A stretch of DNA of 64,000 nucleotides from Photobacterium angustum (lineage in GTDB: Bacteria > Pseudomonadota > Gammaproteobacteria > Enterobacterales > Vibrionaceae): NCBI RefSeq assembly GCF_002954615.1, contig NZ_MSCJ01000003.1, forward strand, positions 806,001 through 870,000, written 5' to 3'. The notes beneath the pieces are model-generated. The model was not told the origin of the DNA, ran no database searches, and worked only from the letters and a program-made list of their open reading frames with translations. The stretch's first letter is position 1, and each line of letters opens with the position of its first letter. Made by a program: the position numbers and the translations under genes. Below, one piece after another: positions 55,780 through 64,000 of this stretch.

Positions 55780-56100
55780 TTATTTCATCTGTGAATAGTA
55801 TTCAGAGATATCGGCTATGTCTTGATCTGATAAGTTTTTAAGCTGGGCTTTCATCATTGACGACATCCCCCCAGTACGGCTGTCATCTAAATATGCTTGC
55901 ATTGAGTTATATAAATACTCTGCATTTTGGCCTTTTAGATTCGGGTAATCTGGGCGTGGTGCAATGCCATTGCTGCCGTGACAAAAACGGCAGCTTGGCG
56001 TTTTTATTTCACCTTTGGTGGCATCACCATCAGGCATTGCCATAAGTGAACTTGAAAAGAGAAGTGTGATAATACTTGCTGTAAAAAATGGATAGCGCAT
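55780..56100 (-). CDS. Small class-I cytochrome c
   Basis: 106 residues with an N-terminal signal (to AMA near residue 22). Haem attachment motif CRFCHGSNG near residues 37-45, and an axial Met probably in GGMSSMMKAQ near residue 80, followed by the closing helix DQDIADISEYYSQ. A periplasmic electron carrier of the c553/c4-like small group. Monocistronic; redox partner unknown. Confidence 0.93.
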   Translation of the reverse strand: MRYPFFTASIITLLFSSSLMAMPDGDATKGEIKTPSCRFCHGSNGIAPRPDYPNLKGQNAEYLYNSMQAYLDDSRTGGMSSMMKAQLKNLSDQDIADISEYYSQMK

Positions 56101-56227
56101 AGTGTATGTATAACCGCAAAATGAGGGATAACCTCTATCATAAGCTGTTGTTTATGCTATGCAATATATTGTTACTGTTTGATGTAACAATATGTTAGTG
56201 GCTGTATTCCAAACAAGTGTTATCACG

Positions 56228-57436
56228 TTATGAAGATTCAATGTTGTCACAAGGGGGACTTTCTAAGCTATTGACTAGTGCCTTAATAAATCGCGCGGCT
56301 TCTCCCCCCGTACATGCTCTATGATCAAAGGTAATAGAAAGAGGCAGTACTTTTATGGTTTTTACTCGTTCACCTTCCATAACCACTTTATCCATGATCC
56401 GTCCTGCACCAATAATGGCAACTTGTGGCGGTGTCACAACGGGAGTGGCATAAATGCCAGCAATAGCACCGTAGTTAGAAAGTGTGATGGTTGCTTTTTG
56501 TAGCTGGTGGCGATCTATTTTTCGGCTGCGAATACTGGCAGCGGTGCGATCAATCCAGCGTCGGATTCCTTCCTGATGATATTGTTCTGCATGATGTAAC
56601 ACAGGAACATATAGGCCATGGCTGCTATCCACAGCAATACCAATATTAACGGTTTTATGTAAACACCTTGTCATTGTTTCCGCATCAAACCATGCATTAA
56701 GCGCGGGTTCTATATGACAGGCGTTATTAATAGCTTTAACTAGATTGACCGTTATGTCGTCATTTTTTTGCCAATGATATAAATGTGCTTCTTCAGTAAG
56801 AGTAACTGACGCGACATCATGGTGCGCTCGCGTCATATTTTTTGCCATATTACGGCGCGATCCTTTTAATAATTCAGTCCCTGGTATTTGTTGTTGGTAA
56901 GCAAGATAGACATCATTATCAAGAATTAAGTGATTAGCTCCAGAGCCTGTGATTTCTTTAATATTGACACCTAATTTCTGTGCTAATAACCGCGCTGAAG
57001 GGGTCGCAATTAATGGATGATGTTGATTAGCAATGGAATGTAAATTAACGGTTTGATTTGCATCATCACAGATAGGATCAACATCAACATGTTTATCAAG
57101 CTGGGAGATGTTTCCAACAACAGTGGTCGAAGGGGATGTGTGATTTGCAGAGCTTGTACTGATTTTCTCTGGCTGTATGCTTGAAGTATTCGCGAGTAAT
57201 TCATCGATTTCTAGCAAGCATTGACCAATATTAATAACATCGCCTTCGTTTCCATAACGATGCACAATTTTTCCACTATAAGGCGCAGGAACATCAACCG
57301 TTGCTTTTGCTGTCTCTACAGTGACGACCACTTGATCGGTTTTCACGGTATCGCCAATATTGATATGCCATTGCACAATTTCTGATTCAGCCAGACCTTC
57401 ACCAAGATCGGGTAATGTGAATGCTTTCATTGCCAA
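56228..57436 (-). CDS. bkdB: Branched-chain 2-oxoacid dehydrogenase E2, lipoamide acyltransferase
   Basis: 402 residues. The N-terminal lipoyl domain has the lipoyl Lys in VVTVETAKATVDVPAPYSGK near residue 44. A peripheral subunit-binding domain is at about 140-180 (IATPSARLLAQKLGVNIKEI), and the catalytic domain extends to the end. The catalytic motif reads FDHRACTGGEAARF, where the usual H-x3-D-G has Thr-Gly in place of Asp-Gly. The start overlaps the E1beta stop. It transfers branched acyl groups to CoA. E3 is not encoded here, so it would be shared from elsewhere. Confidence 0.9.
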   Translation of the reverse strand: MAMKAFTLPDLGEGLAESEIVQWHINIGDTVKTDQVVVTVETAKATVDVPAPYSGKIVHRYGNEGDVINIGQCLLEIDELLANTSSIQPEKISTSSANHTSPSTTVVGNISQLDKHVDVDPICDDANQTVNLHSIANQHHPLIATPSARLLAQKLGVNIKEITGSGANHLILDNDVYLAYQQQIPGTELLKGSRRNMAKNMTRAHHDVASVTLTEEAHLYHWQKNDDITVNLVKAINNACHIEPALNAWFDAETMTRCLHKTVNIGIAVDSSHGLYVPVLHHAEQYHQEGIRRWIDRTAASIRSRKIDRHQLQKATITLSNYGAIAGIYATPVVTPPQVAIIGAGRIMDKVVMEGERVKTIKVLPLSITFDHRACTGGEAARFIKALVNSLESPPCDNIESS

Positions 57437-58410
57437 CCCTCCATGAGTTCACGAGCGGCATTTACAATGTCATCGTGTTGGATCATAAAATAATCTTCAT
57501 TACGATAATAAGGCATGATGGTATCAAAGCCCGTTAGACGTTTAGGCGGCGCTTTCAGTAAGCACATCGCGCTTTCAGCTACTCTTGTAATGATCTCTGC
57601 ACCAACACCGCAAGTTTTTGCTGCCTCATGCACCACTAATAAGCGGCCTGTTTTTTCGAGTGATGCCGTAATGGTTGCCATATCGATAGGTTTGATACTG
57701 GCTAAGTCAATAACTTCAAGTTCTATGCCATGATGAGATAAGGTCTCTGCTGCTTGGAGTGATTCGACCACACAAGCGCCCCAAGTAACTAGAGTAATAT
57801 CTGTTCCTTTTCTCAACGTAAAACATTGCTCAAGCGGTAAAGCGAGACCGTTATTTTCGACATGTGATTTAACGGTTCGGTAAATCCGTTTGGGTTCAAA
57901 GAATAAGATCGGATCGTTACTACGAATCGCGGCGAGCAATAATCCATAAGCACGTTGTGGTGAAGAGGGGATCACAACTTTTAAGCCCGGAATATGGGCA
58001 AACATTGCTTCGATACTTTCAGAATGATGCTCCGGCGCATGTATACCACCACCAAAAGGGGCTCTAAAAACAGCAGGGCAGGTTAAGCGGCCGCGAGTAC
58101 GATTTCTTAGTCTTGCTGCATGGCATACTAGATGCTCCATTGCTGGAAAAATAAAGCCTTGAAATTGAAATTCAGCAATAGGGCGGAGCCCCTGTGATGC
58201 CATACCAACAGTGACACCGGCGATTAACGATTCTGCGAGTGGTGTATCAATAACACGTTTACAACCAAAAGTTTGTTTTAAACCGAGTGTTGCGCGAAAA
58301 ACGCCACCGTTTTCACCAATGTCTTCACCCAAAATAACGACATTAGGATCGTGTTGCATTTCATAGTGAAGGGCGAGGTTAACTGCTTCTATTAATGTAA
58401 TATCAGCCAT
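57427..58410 (-). CDS. bkdA2: Branched-chain 2-oxoacid dehydrogenase E1 beta subunit
   Basis: 327 residues from the ATG at 58410, with AGGAGG upstream; an in-frame extension to 58557 lies inside the E1alpha gene and is not used. Landmarks: ITLIEAVNLALHYEMQHDPN, VVILGEDIGENGGVFRATLG, DTPLAESLIAGVTVGMASQG and the Pyr-domain Glu region. With E1alpha it forms the TPP-dependent decarboxylase. It overlaps E1alpha by 8 bases and E2 by 10 bases, a tight operon. Confidence 0.95.
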   Translation of the reverse strand: MADITLIEAVNLALHYEMQHDPNVVILGEDIGENGGVFRATLGLKQTFGCKRVIDTPLAESLIAGVTVGMASQGLRPIAEFQFQGFIFPAMEHLVCHAARLRNRTRGRLTCPAVFRAPFGGGIHAPEHHSESIEAMFAHIPGLKVVIPSSPQRAYGLLLAAIRSNDPILFFEPKRIYRTVKSHVENNGLALPLEQCFTLRKGTDITLVTWGACVVESLQAAETLSHHGIELEVIDLASIKPIDMATITASLEKTGRLLVVHEAAKTCGVGAEIITRVAESAMCLLKAPPKRLTGFDTIMPYYRNEDYFMIQHDDIVNAARELMEGWQ

Positions 58411-59512
58411 TATTCCCTCCTGAATTTTGCTTCTCCATTCGCATCGCTTTATTGATAAGCGCGTCGCGTTGATAGTGCAGATCGGGATCGGCTTTCTCGT
58501 AAAGATAATCGAATGCTGATTCTGGCGCTTGTACAGTGAGAGCAAGGTATTGTTCAACGGCTTGATTAATACGCTGATGGCAAATGTCTAACCATTGGGA
58601 CTCTTCATCTTCTGACCATAAATTTTGATTGATTAAATAGGTCTTTAATCGAACAATAGGATCGAATTGCCATGCTTGTTTGACTTCTTCATCTTCACGA
58701 TAACGAGAGGCGTCGTCAGCAGTGGTATGATCACAAAGTCGATAACTTACTGCTTCTATTAATGTCGCACCTTTACCTTTTCGTGCCTGATCTAAACTTT
58801 GTAGAAGGGCATCGTACATAGCAACAATATCATTGCCATCAACCATGATACCTTTGATTCCTGCGCCTTTGGCTTTATCGACTAAGTGTTCGGCATGACA
58901 TTGCAAATGAAGTGGTACAGAGATCGCCCACTGATTATTGTTAATGACAAATACTAAGGGGATATTCCATACACCTGCGCAATTGAGTGATTCTAAGAAA
59001 TCACCTTTTGAGGTTGCGCCGTCCCCACAAGTAGCAACAGTTACCCTATGTAACCCTTTGATTTTCATTGCTGCAGCAATCCCAACAGCATGAGTGCATT
59101 GTGTTGAAATTGGCACGCAAAATGGCATATCGTCATTATGTGGAATATCGGGGGATATTGAGGGGAAACTACTACCTAATTCATCGCCGCCCCAGTATTG
59201 CAAATTTTGCAACATACTTATACCACGCGCCCATAATGCGGGCATATCACGGTAATAAGGTGCGAGCACATCGGTTGATTGCATAGCAGAGCCAATCGCG
59301 ATACCAATTGCTTCTGCGCCAAGGTGGGAGGGGTAAGTACCTAACTTTCCTGTTCTTTGTAAGGCAATCGCTTTTTTATCATAGTGACGAACTAAAACCA
59401 TATCCCGGTAAAATTGCTGTAGTAACGTATCATTAGCCCATTCAGGAAGAGGGGCGATTAAATTACCACGGTGATCAATATAACGATGCATGGGTTGTGT
59501 CTGTATATTCAT
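58403..59512 (-). CDS. bkdA1: Branched-chain 2-oxoacid dehydrogenase E1 alpha subunit
   Basis: 369 residues from the ATG at 59512, preceded by AAGGAG; upstream in-frame codons to 59653 are not included. The TPP motif GDGATSKGDFLESLN ... INNNQWAIS lies near residues 160-190; the phosphorylation-loop-like YRLCDHTTADDASRYR near residue 258 is typical of the branched-chain rather than the pyruvate enzyme. First gene of the E1alpha-E1beta-E2 operon, which breaks down the 2-oxoacids of valine, leucine and isoleucine and supplies branched primers for fatty acids. Confidence 0.94.
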   Translation of the reverse strand: MNIQTQPMHRYIDHRGNLIAPLPEWANDTLLQQFYRDMVLVRHYDKKAIALQRTGKLGTYPSHLGAEAIGIAIGSAMQSTDVLAPYYRDMPALWARGISMLQNLQYWGGDELGSSFPSISPDIPHNDDMPFCVPISTQCTHAVGIAAAMKIKGLHRVTVATCGDGATSKGDFLESLNCAGVWNIPLVFVINNNQWAISVPLHLQCHAEHLVDKAKGAGIKGIMVDGNDIVAMYDALLQSLDQARKGKGATLIEAVSYRLCDHTTADDASRYREDEEVKQAWQFDPIVRLKTYLINQNLWSEDEESQWLDICHQRINQAVEQYLALTVQAPESAFDYLYEKADPDLHYQRDALINKAMRMEKQNSGGNNG

Positions 59513-59748
59513 CCCAAGCTCCTTGTGTTTTCTCACCTCTTTATTATCTTTTGCTAAGAGATGATTCGTTATAACGGCTTGAACTGGATAATTTAAGTGT
59601 AACGAATAGACAGCAACTTGCTTGAGCTTTATCGTTGATATAACAGTAAACAAAACAATACAGCGAAATTGTTTGAAAAGAGAGTTTCAATCTAGCTATG
59701 ACGGTCAATCATGCTAACTTGACATGGTTATTGTGAGATTTTATGTTG

Positions 59749-60693
59749 CTACGTGTCTGGCGATAATCTTACTCGGCTAAAACGCGCAAACCGTGGAATA
59801 CCTCTATCGGTGTAGCCGTTATAACGAAACTGAATTGTGGTGCCAACTGGGGGAGGATTTTTGCGTTGTTGTTCGGTAAAGCCAGTTCCTATCTTAAAGG
59901 TTTTATCATTGGCTGTTTTTACCCAAACAGATCCCATTAATCCCTGATATTTGCCATTTCCCTTTTCGTAAGCAATGATAATCGCTTCTGCATCTTGGTG
60001 TTGTTTGAGTTTTAATAACTTATTTGTTCTTCCTGCGACATAGTAGTTATCAATATGCTGAAGCATTAAACCTTCACCATGGTTATTAACGATTATATCA
60101 AGCCATTGCGTAAGAATACTGATTTCGTTGATACGTTTATGTTCAACCAGATAAAGAACATTGTTTGGAACTGTACTGTGAGTCTCGATAAGTTTGACTA
60201 AGGTGTTATAGCGTTGTTCAAAAGGTAAATCTGATGCAGGTAAATCAAATACCATATACTTGACGCTACGCCATGCCTCTTCACTAGGGACGCGATCCAT
60301 GACGATTTGAGTTAGATCTTGGAATTTCCCACGTTGTAGCCATAATTCTCCATCAAGCGCTATTGCGGGTAGGTTTTTTATAAACCAATGTGGAGCGTGG
60401 ATTTGTTTTCCTGATTTTGTCGTAAGTTGAATACCATTCCAATAAGCTCTAATTCCATCAAGCTTCTCACTAACAAGGTATTCACTGACAGGGAATTCTA
60501 CATTATCAGCAACACTGTTATTTTCATTAAGGTGCTGTAAATCTAATGTCTTAGCTTTCATTAATTCAGGCGTTGATTGCGCAGAAAAGGAAAGTGTGAG
60601 AATGATCAATGCTGCGATAGGTGAGAGAGGTTTATTTATATAATTAAGATGTTTTTTTGAGGAAATTTCAGCATCAGTAAATATGTTTATCAT
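59749..60693 (-). CDS. ligE: Periplasmic ATP-dependent DNA ligase (LigE type)
   Basis: 314 residues. GGAGG lies before the ATG. An internal signal-like helix is at about residues 24-39 (SPIAALIILTLSFSAQ), suggesting export. The nucleotidyltransferase motifs follow in order: motif I EKLDGIRAYWNG (adenylated Lys near residue 76), DGELWLQRGKFQ (motif III region), EGLMLQH (motif IV) and LLKLKQHQDAEA (motif V), then a short OB fold. These minimal ligases are found in Vibrio, Haemophilus and Neisseria and have been linked to competence or extracellular DNA. Monocistronic. Confidence 0.93.
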   Translation of the reverse strand: MINIFTDAEISSKKHLNYINKPLSPIAALIILTLSFSAQSTPELMKAKTLDLQHLNENNSVADNVEFPVSEYLVSEKLDGIRAYWNGIQLTTKSGKQIHAPHWFIKNLPAIALDGELWLQRGKFQDLTQIVMDRVPSEEAWRSVKYMVFDLPASDLPFEQRYNTLVKLIETHSTVPNNVLYLVEHKRINEISILTQWLDIIVNNHGEGLMLQHIDNYYVAGRTNKLLKLKQHQDAEAIIIAYEKGNGKYQGLMGSVWVKTANDKTFKIGTGFTEQQRKNPPPVGTTIQFRYNGYTDRGIPRFARFSRVRLSPDT

Positions 60694-60850
60694 CGCCTAA
60701 CCTCCAAATTATAATCAGTTATAATAAGGTATTAGACACTTATGATAATGGAAAATATCAATATGGTTTCATATTGTAATATTGTGCTGTCACTCTAAAC
60801 TTTCTTCGAGATGATACAAGTGTTAACAATTTAATGTGTATTACGTATAT

Positions 60851-61417
60851 TTAGTTGTTGTTAAATACTGAAGATGACGTCGTTTTGTTAGCCAACATAT
60901 CAACTTTTTTTGTATAGCTATCCGTACAATTATAGAAAGCTTGTGCTTGTTTATGATCGGCTACAAAAGAGAGGGGGTGCTCAAGTCCTTCTATATAAAT
61001 ACGTGAACGGTTGCCGTGAGAGCGAAAAGTATCGATAAATAATCTTGGACTGACATTATCATTAGCGATAGTCGTGCTGTAGATGACATTATTGCTATCA
61101 ATACGTTTAAAGAGGTTATGATCGACTAAGTACTTTATATCTGCTTTAGTTTTGTTAAAGATGGGCTCTTGAGTTAATTTACCTCTAGATGGTGCGGATA
61201 AATCATTGAAATGATATATTTTAATGTCAAAATTACTATGATAATTAGAGGATAACGCCAAAACAATCTTATCTTGATACCGTTCTTCTTTTATACGTAA
61301 CGTACAAGCAGAGTTGTTTTGGATATAAACTGAATTTTCAAGCAGAGGCGTTGAAAAGGCAGAGACTGTGAGAAAAAGTAGTGGTGTAATCATAGTGCGC
61401 ACCATATAGACATACAT
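60851..61417 (-). CDS. Hypothetical secreted protein
   Basis: 188 residues (start uncertain: ATG at 61417, 61405 or 61393). Signal-like N-terminus MVRTMITPLLFLTVSAFSTP. The mature part is beta-rich with two Cys residues (NSACTLRI and FYNCTD), which could form a disulphide. Not recognised. Weak RBS, AT-rich. Confidence 0.55.
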   Translation of the reverse strand: MYVYMVRTMITPLLFLTVSAFSTPLLENSVYIQNNSACTLRIKEERYQDKIVLALSSNYHSNFDIKIYHFNDLSAPSRGKLTQEPIFNKTKADIKYLVDHNLFKRIDSNNVIYSTTIANDNVSPRLFIDTFRSHGNRSRIYIEGLEHPLSFVADHKQAQAFYNCTDSYTKKVDMLANKTTSSSVFNNN

Positions 61418-61702
61418 CAGTGTAAATCGAGTAAAACATTTTGCTTCCTACTTTAAACACTAGTGCTTATGGCAATCAAAATGTAGCTAACATCAAGATC
61501 TATTATTTGTGATACACATTATTATTTTTGAGACAGCAATCTAGATTTAAAAATAAGGCCTTTAATTAAACCTCACGAAGTGAAGTTGTTCAAAACATTG
61601 CTATAAATATGACAATTGATTACATGTTAAGTGTTAAATTACGCATTTAGATAATAACAAAAATTAAAAATGTGCTGTTGCTTGTACGTTTAGGAGAAAA
61701 AT

Positions 61703-62395
61703 ATGTCGAGTAGTACTACAGGAAAAACTACAAAACTTAACTGGAAATTGTCGTTACTTCTTGGGTTATTAACTGGCTGTGCATTAGGCGCAGGTATACA
61801 GCATTACAATAATGTGCCTGTGACGAAGGCATATAGTACGTTAAAAAGTGACTACCAGTCAGTAGTTGAGCAATTAGATAAAGAAAAATTATCTGTTAAA
61901 CAGTTAACAGATGAGAAAGTGTTACTTGTTGAGAGTTCTAATCAAAAGCTAGAAGCACTGAATTTGCAGTTGGATCAACAAAAGATTCAGCTTGAGCAAT
62001 TAACACAGCAATTGGTTGATATTAAAAAGCAGCAAGAGACAACTCAAAAACTAGTTGTTACAAAAAAGAAACTCAATAAAGAAGTGGTAGCGCTAAAGAC
62101 TAAAACTAAGCAACAAAAAGAAGTGATCGATAATTCAAATGTGTTGTTTGAACAAAAATCAAAGACACAGCATGATTTAGCTGTAGTTCAAAAACAAATA
62201 GCGACACTTAGCCCTGAGATCAAAAAAGCAAAAAAAGCGTGTGCTGAGTTTAAATCGGGTAATAGTTGGAATTGGGTATCACAAAAAGACTGTGATAATT
62301 ATGAGGCACTTCAGCAGAAGCTTAATACGTTAAAAACACAAGAAAGTCAGTTAAAACAGTCTTTAGCTGCGCTTAATAAGAAAATTAATGCGTAA
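61703..62395 (+). CDS. Membrane-anchored coiled-coil protein
   Basis: 230 residues. One N-terminal helix (WKLSLLLGLLTGCALGAGIQ) anchors it, then residues 45-160 and 190-228 are long Gln/Lys-rich coiled coils (LEALNLQLDQQKIQLEQLTQ). Two Cys residues lie between the coils (AKKACAEFKSG, QKDCDNYE). TAGGAGAA is the RBS. Likely a periplasm-facing structural or scaffold protein; no family recognised. A strong terminator follows. Confidence 0.75.
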   Translation: MSSSTTGKTTKLNWKLSLLLGLLTGCALGAGIQHYNNVPVTKAYSTLKSDYQSVVEQLDKEKLSVKQLTDEKVLLVESSNQKLEALNLQLDQQKIQLEQLTQQLVDIKKQQETTQKLVVTKKKLNKEVVALKTKTKQQKEVIDNSNVLFEQKSKTQHDLAVVQKQIATLSPEIKKAKKACAEFKSGNSWNWVSQKDCDNYEALQQKLNTLKTQESQLKQSLAALNKKINA

Positions 62396-62444
62396 ATGAG
62401 TTAACCTTTATCAAGGTTCTTTCTTAGTGCTAGGAATAGCCTCA

Positions 62445-62509
62445 AAAAAGCCGCAATGTTGATCTTTTACAGTGAAGTAACACTATAAAATGAGGCATTG
62501 CGGCTTTTT
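62445..62509. terminator. Bidirectional terminator
   Basis: Perfect 14-bp arms AAAAAGCCGCAATG/CATTGCGGCTTTTT separated by about 37 bases, with A- and T-runs built into the arms, between convergent genes. Confidence 0.85.
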
Positions 62510-62519
62510 ATAATTTAGC

Positions 62520-62543
62520 TATTAACCTATTAACCTATTAACC
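62520..62543. repeat. Three tandem TATTAACC units
   Basis: Three perfect copies of the 8-base unit at 62520-62527, 62528-62535 and 62536-62543. They overlap the last codons and stop of the minus-strand oxidoreductase gene, so slippage would change its C-terminus by a few residues. Confidence 0.8.
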
Positions 62544-64000
62544 TATAGGTTGAGCTAGTGAAGCAGGAAAACCGCGTTGAACGGCAATTTGTTCTGCATT
62601 CGTAATGATATCTTGTTTATCTAACTGCAAGGTTGTGGAAAAAAGCTGTTCTCTTGTGCTTACATCATCATTATGCGAATTGATGATTCCTTTTTTAGTG
62701 AGTTCACTCACAATAGCATCTGCTGCCGATAGTGCTGATGATGCTTTTACAATTTCAGAACGAGCATAGTTGTCACCAGAGAACGATATATCTGCAGCAC
62801 GAAGCGTTGCATCAGCCCCTGGGATTTGCTGAGCGCCAAATAATGGTTTTCCGCCTACAACAGCACTTTTAAATGTATCAACATATTGTGCGACATGTTT
62901 GATCGCTTTTTCTGTACGCTCAATTACTTCTTCTTCAGACCACTGACGTTTTAATTTTTCTTTAAAAGCGTCATTAAGTTTTGGTTGAGCAGAGGAATGA
63001 TCAGAAGTTACTAACCCATTTTCAAATAGAGTAATATCTTTTGTCATTCCATGTAATTGGAAGTAACCGTTAGGGTAAGGCGTCAGTTGAGCCATGCCTT
63101 TTGGCGTACCGCGCTCACCATGAATAATCACTTCTGGCCAGTGCCCCTCACATTTCTCCCAGCGTGTTACATAAGCGGCTTTAAATTCAACCATACGCTG
63201 TCGTGGAATATGTGCTAGATCATCGATTGTGCCAGAGCGATAGCCACAAGCATTGATTAAGTAATCAACAGTACACTGCTGCTTATCATTATCCTGAGTT
63301 TCATAAGTGATTAACCATCGCTGAGTTACTTGGTCATATTTAACCTCACACACCTTACTCGAAAGTAATACATGACAGTTATCCATCTGCTTCAGTGCTA
63401 GGGATGCGGTTGCTGCAATTCGAAAAACACTTAAACCATACTCTTGTACCATAACGATCGGGTATTTGAATTGATCTAATTGAAGAGATTTGGCAACAGG
63501 GATCATCCAATCATCAGGTGTGATCGGGTGTGCTGGATTATCTAATTGCCTTAACTTTTCTATATCTTGCTGCGAATAGAGAGTGAAGTAATCACTAGGT
63601 TCACCTAGGACTTTATTTTTACTATCTCGTTTTACCAATTGTTCATAAGTGGTTTTTAGTAAATCTAGGCGAGGTATTAAATCTAATGCCGAGCCCTTAT
63701 CGTCAATTGGCACAGCGATAACAGTAGGGCGAATGTTTGCAGTATGTTTGAACACTCTAAGCGTATCAATCGATTGCTCTAATAGGTTGAGACACTGTTG
63801 ATTGGAAATCTCACGATATAAATTGCCGCCCGCATGAAGATGGCAGATAGGCGGACCGTTAACGAGACTTATCCCTTCTTCGAATAGATTTATTGAAATT
63901 CCAAGTTCAGCAAGACGAAGTGCAATTGTAGCACCTGCGACTCCTCCACCAATAATACCAACAGTTGAATGGCGAATGCCTTCTGATGAGCGGTGTTCTG
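62538..64000 (-). CDS. FAD-dependent oxidoreductase, 5' end off window
   Basis: The open frame continues unbroken from the stop at 62538 to the right edge; the Met-type start at 63755 is internal. Near the edge the Rossmann FAD motif is visible (VGIIGGGVAGATIALRLAEL, then FEEG), so only about 15-25 residues are missing. The C-terminal half has YLINACGYRSGTIDDLAH and GVGGKPL-like and ADISFSGDNYAR segments of glycine-oxidase/monooxygenase-like flavoproteins. Substrate not readable. A tandem 8-base repeat overlaps the stop. Confidence 0.85.
   Translation of the reverse strand, partial: EHRSSEGIRHSTVGIIGGGVAGATIALRLAELGISINLFEEGISLVNGPPICHLHAGGNLYREISNQQCLNLLEQSIDTLRVFKHTANIRPTVIAVPIDDKGSALDLIPRLDLLKTTYEQLVKRDSKNKVLGEPSDYFTLYSQQDIEKLRQLDNPAHPITPDDWMIPVAKSLQLDQFKYPIVMVQEYGLSVFRIAATASLALKQMDNCHVLLSSKVCEVKYDQVTQRWLITYETQDNDKQQCTVDYLINACGYRSGTIDDLAHIPRQRMVEFKAAYVTRWEKCEGHWPEVIIHGERGTPKGMAQLTPYPNGYFQLHGMTKDITLFENGLVTSDHSSAQPKLNDAFKEKLKRQWSEEEVIERTEKAIKHVAQYVDTFKSAVVGGKPLFGAQQIPGADATLRAADISFSGDNYARSEIVKASSALSAADAIVSELTKKGIINSHNDDVSTREQLFSTTLQLDKQDIITNAEQIAVQRGFPASLAQPIG

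Noticed and set aside
62520..62543. CRISPR or minisatellite array
   Set aside because: Only three 8-base units without spacers; a short slippage-prone tandem repeat.
63755..64000. Start of the FAD oxidoreductase at the Met-type codon at 63755
   Set aside because: The frame stays open to the window edge and the upstream part encodes the FAD-binding Rossmann motif, so the true start is outside the window.

Overview
The window looks like a chromosomal segment of a marine Vibrionaceae bacterium, most likely a Photobacterium. This is inferred from the AT-rich composition, the family-typical genes (a cold-shock/DUF1294 fusion, a periplasmic ATP-dependent DNA ligase, gcvPH divergent from an XRE-cupin regulator and gcvT) and a tyramine-producing cluster. 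I saw no rRNA, tRNA, CRISPR array, transposase or integrase.

Layout. 1-7.3 kb is mostly ordinary: a truncated sodium/amino-acid symporter, an AlkD-like repeat protein, ppiB, a patatin-like lipase, an orphan DNA methyltransferase, the CSD-DUF1294 protein and a tandem pair of duplicated lipoproteins. 7.3-24.3 kb is an accessory zone. It holds short unrelated genes, some broken (a frameshifted membrane/coiled-coil gene, a LysE exporter with three internal stops, a small fragment), embedded in several families of dispersed non-coding repeats and one integron attC-like site. Two divergent paralogues with a shared SCYAxCHS C-terminus, each followed by small membrane proteins, are the most enigmatic genes here. 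Genes of core type (an L,D-transpeptidase, a DUF1289 protein, a YdgA/DUF945 protein) are interspersed.

24.4-32.0 kb is a four-gene SMC-type operon with a divergent WYL regulator of the CapW/BrxR kind. It encodes a MukB/JetC-like ATPase, a MukE/JetB-like protein, a MukF/JetA-like protein and a TOPRIM (JetD-like) protein, in the order C-B-A-D. I read it as a Wadjet-like anti-plasmid or anti-phage system of unusual gene order, and it is the leading candidate for a novel system.

32.2-37.7 kb is the glycine cleavage system with its regulator; both faces of the divergent promoter region carry a similar inverted repeat. 38.1-45.8 kb holds a PepT-like peptidase and a tyrosine decarboxylation cluster (tyrS, tyrosine permease, decarboxylase, APC antiporter), all on the minus strand. 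46-56 kb holds a GntR regulator, an aromatic/aspartate aminotransferase, a PH-domain protein, a D-threonine-aldolase-like enzyme, a PstS-like protein, a CPBP protease, an M14 carboxypeptidase and a cytochrome c. 56.2-59.5 kb is a branched-chain 2-oxoacid dehydrogenase operon (E1alpha, E1beta, E2). The end has the periplasmic ligase, two exported or anchored hypotheticals and a truncated FAD oxidoreductase.

All calls come from reading the sequence and family knowledge; no searches were run.
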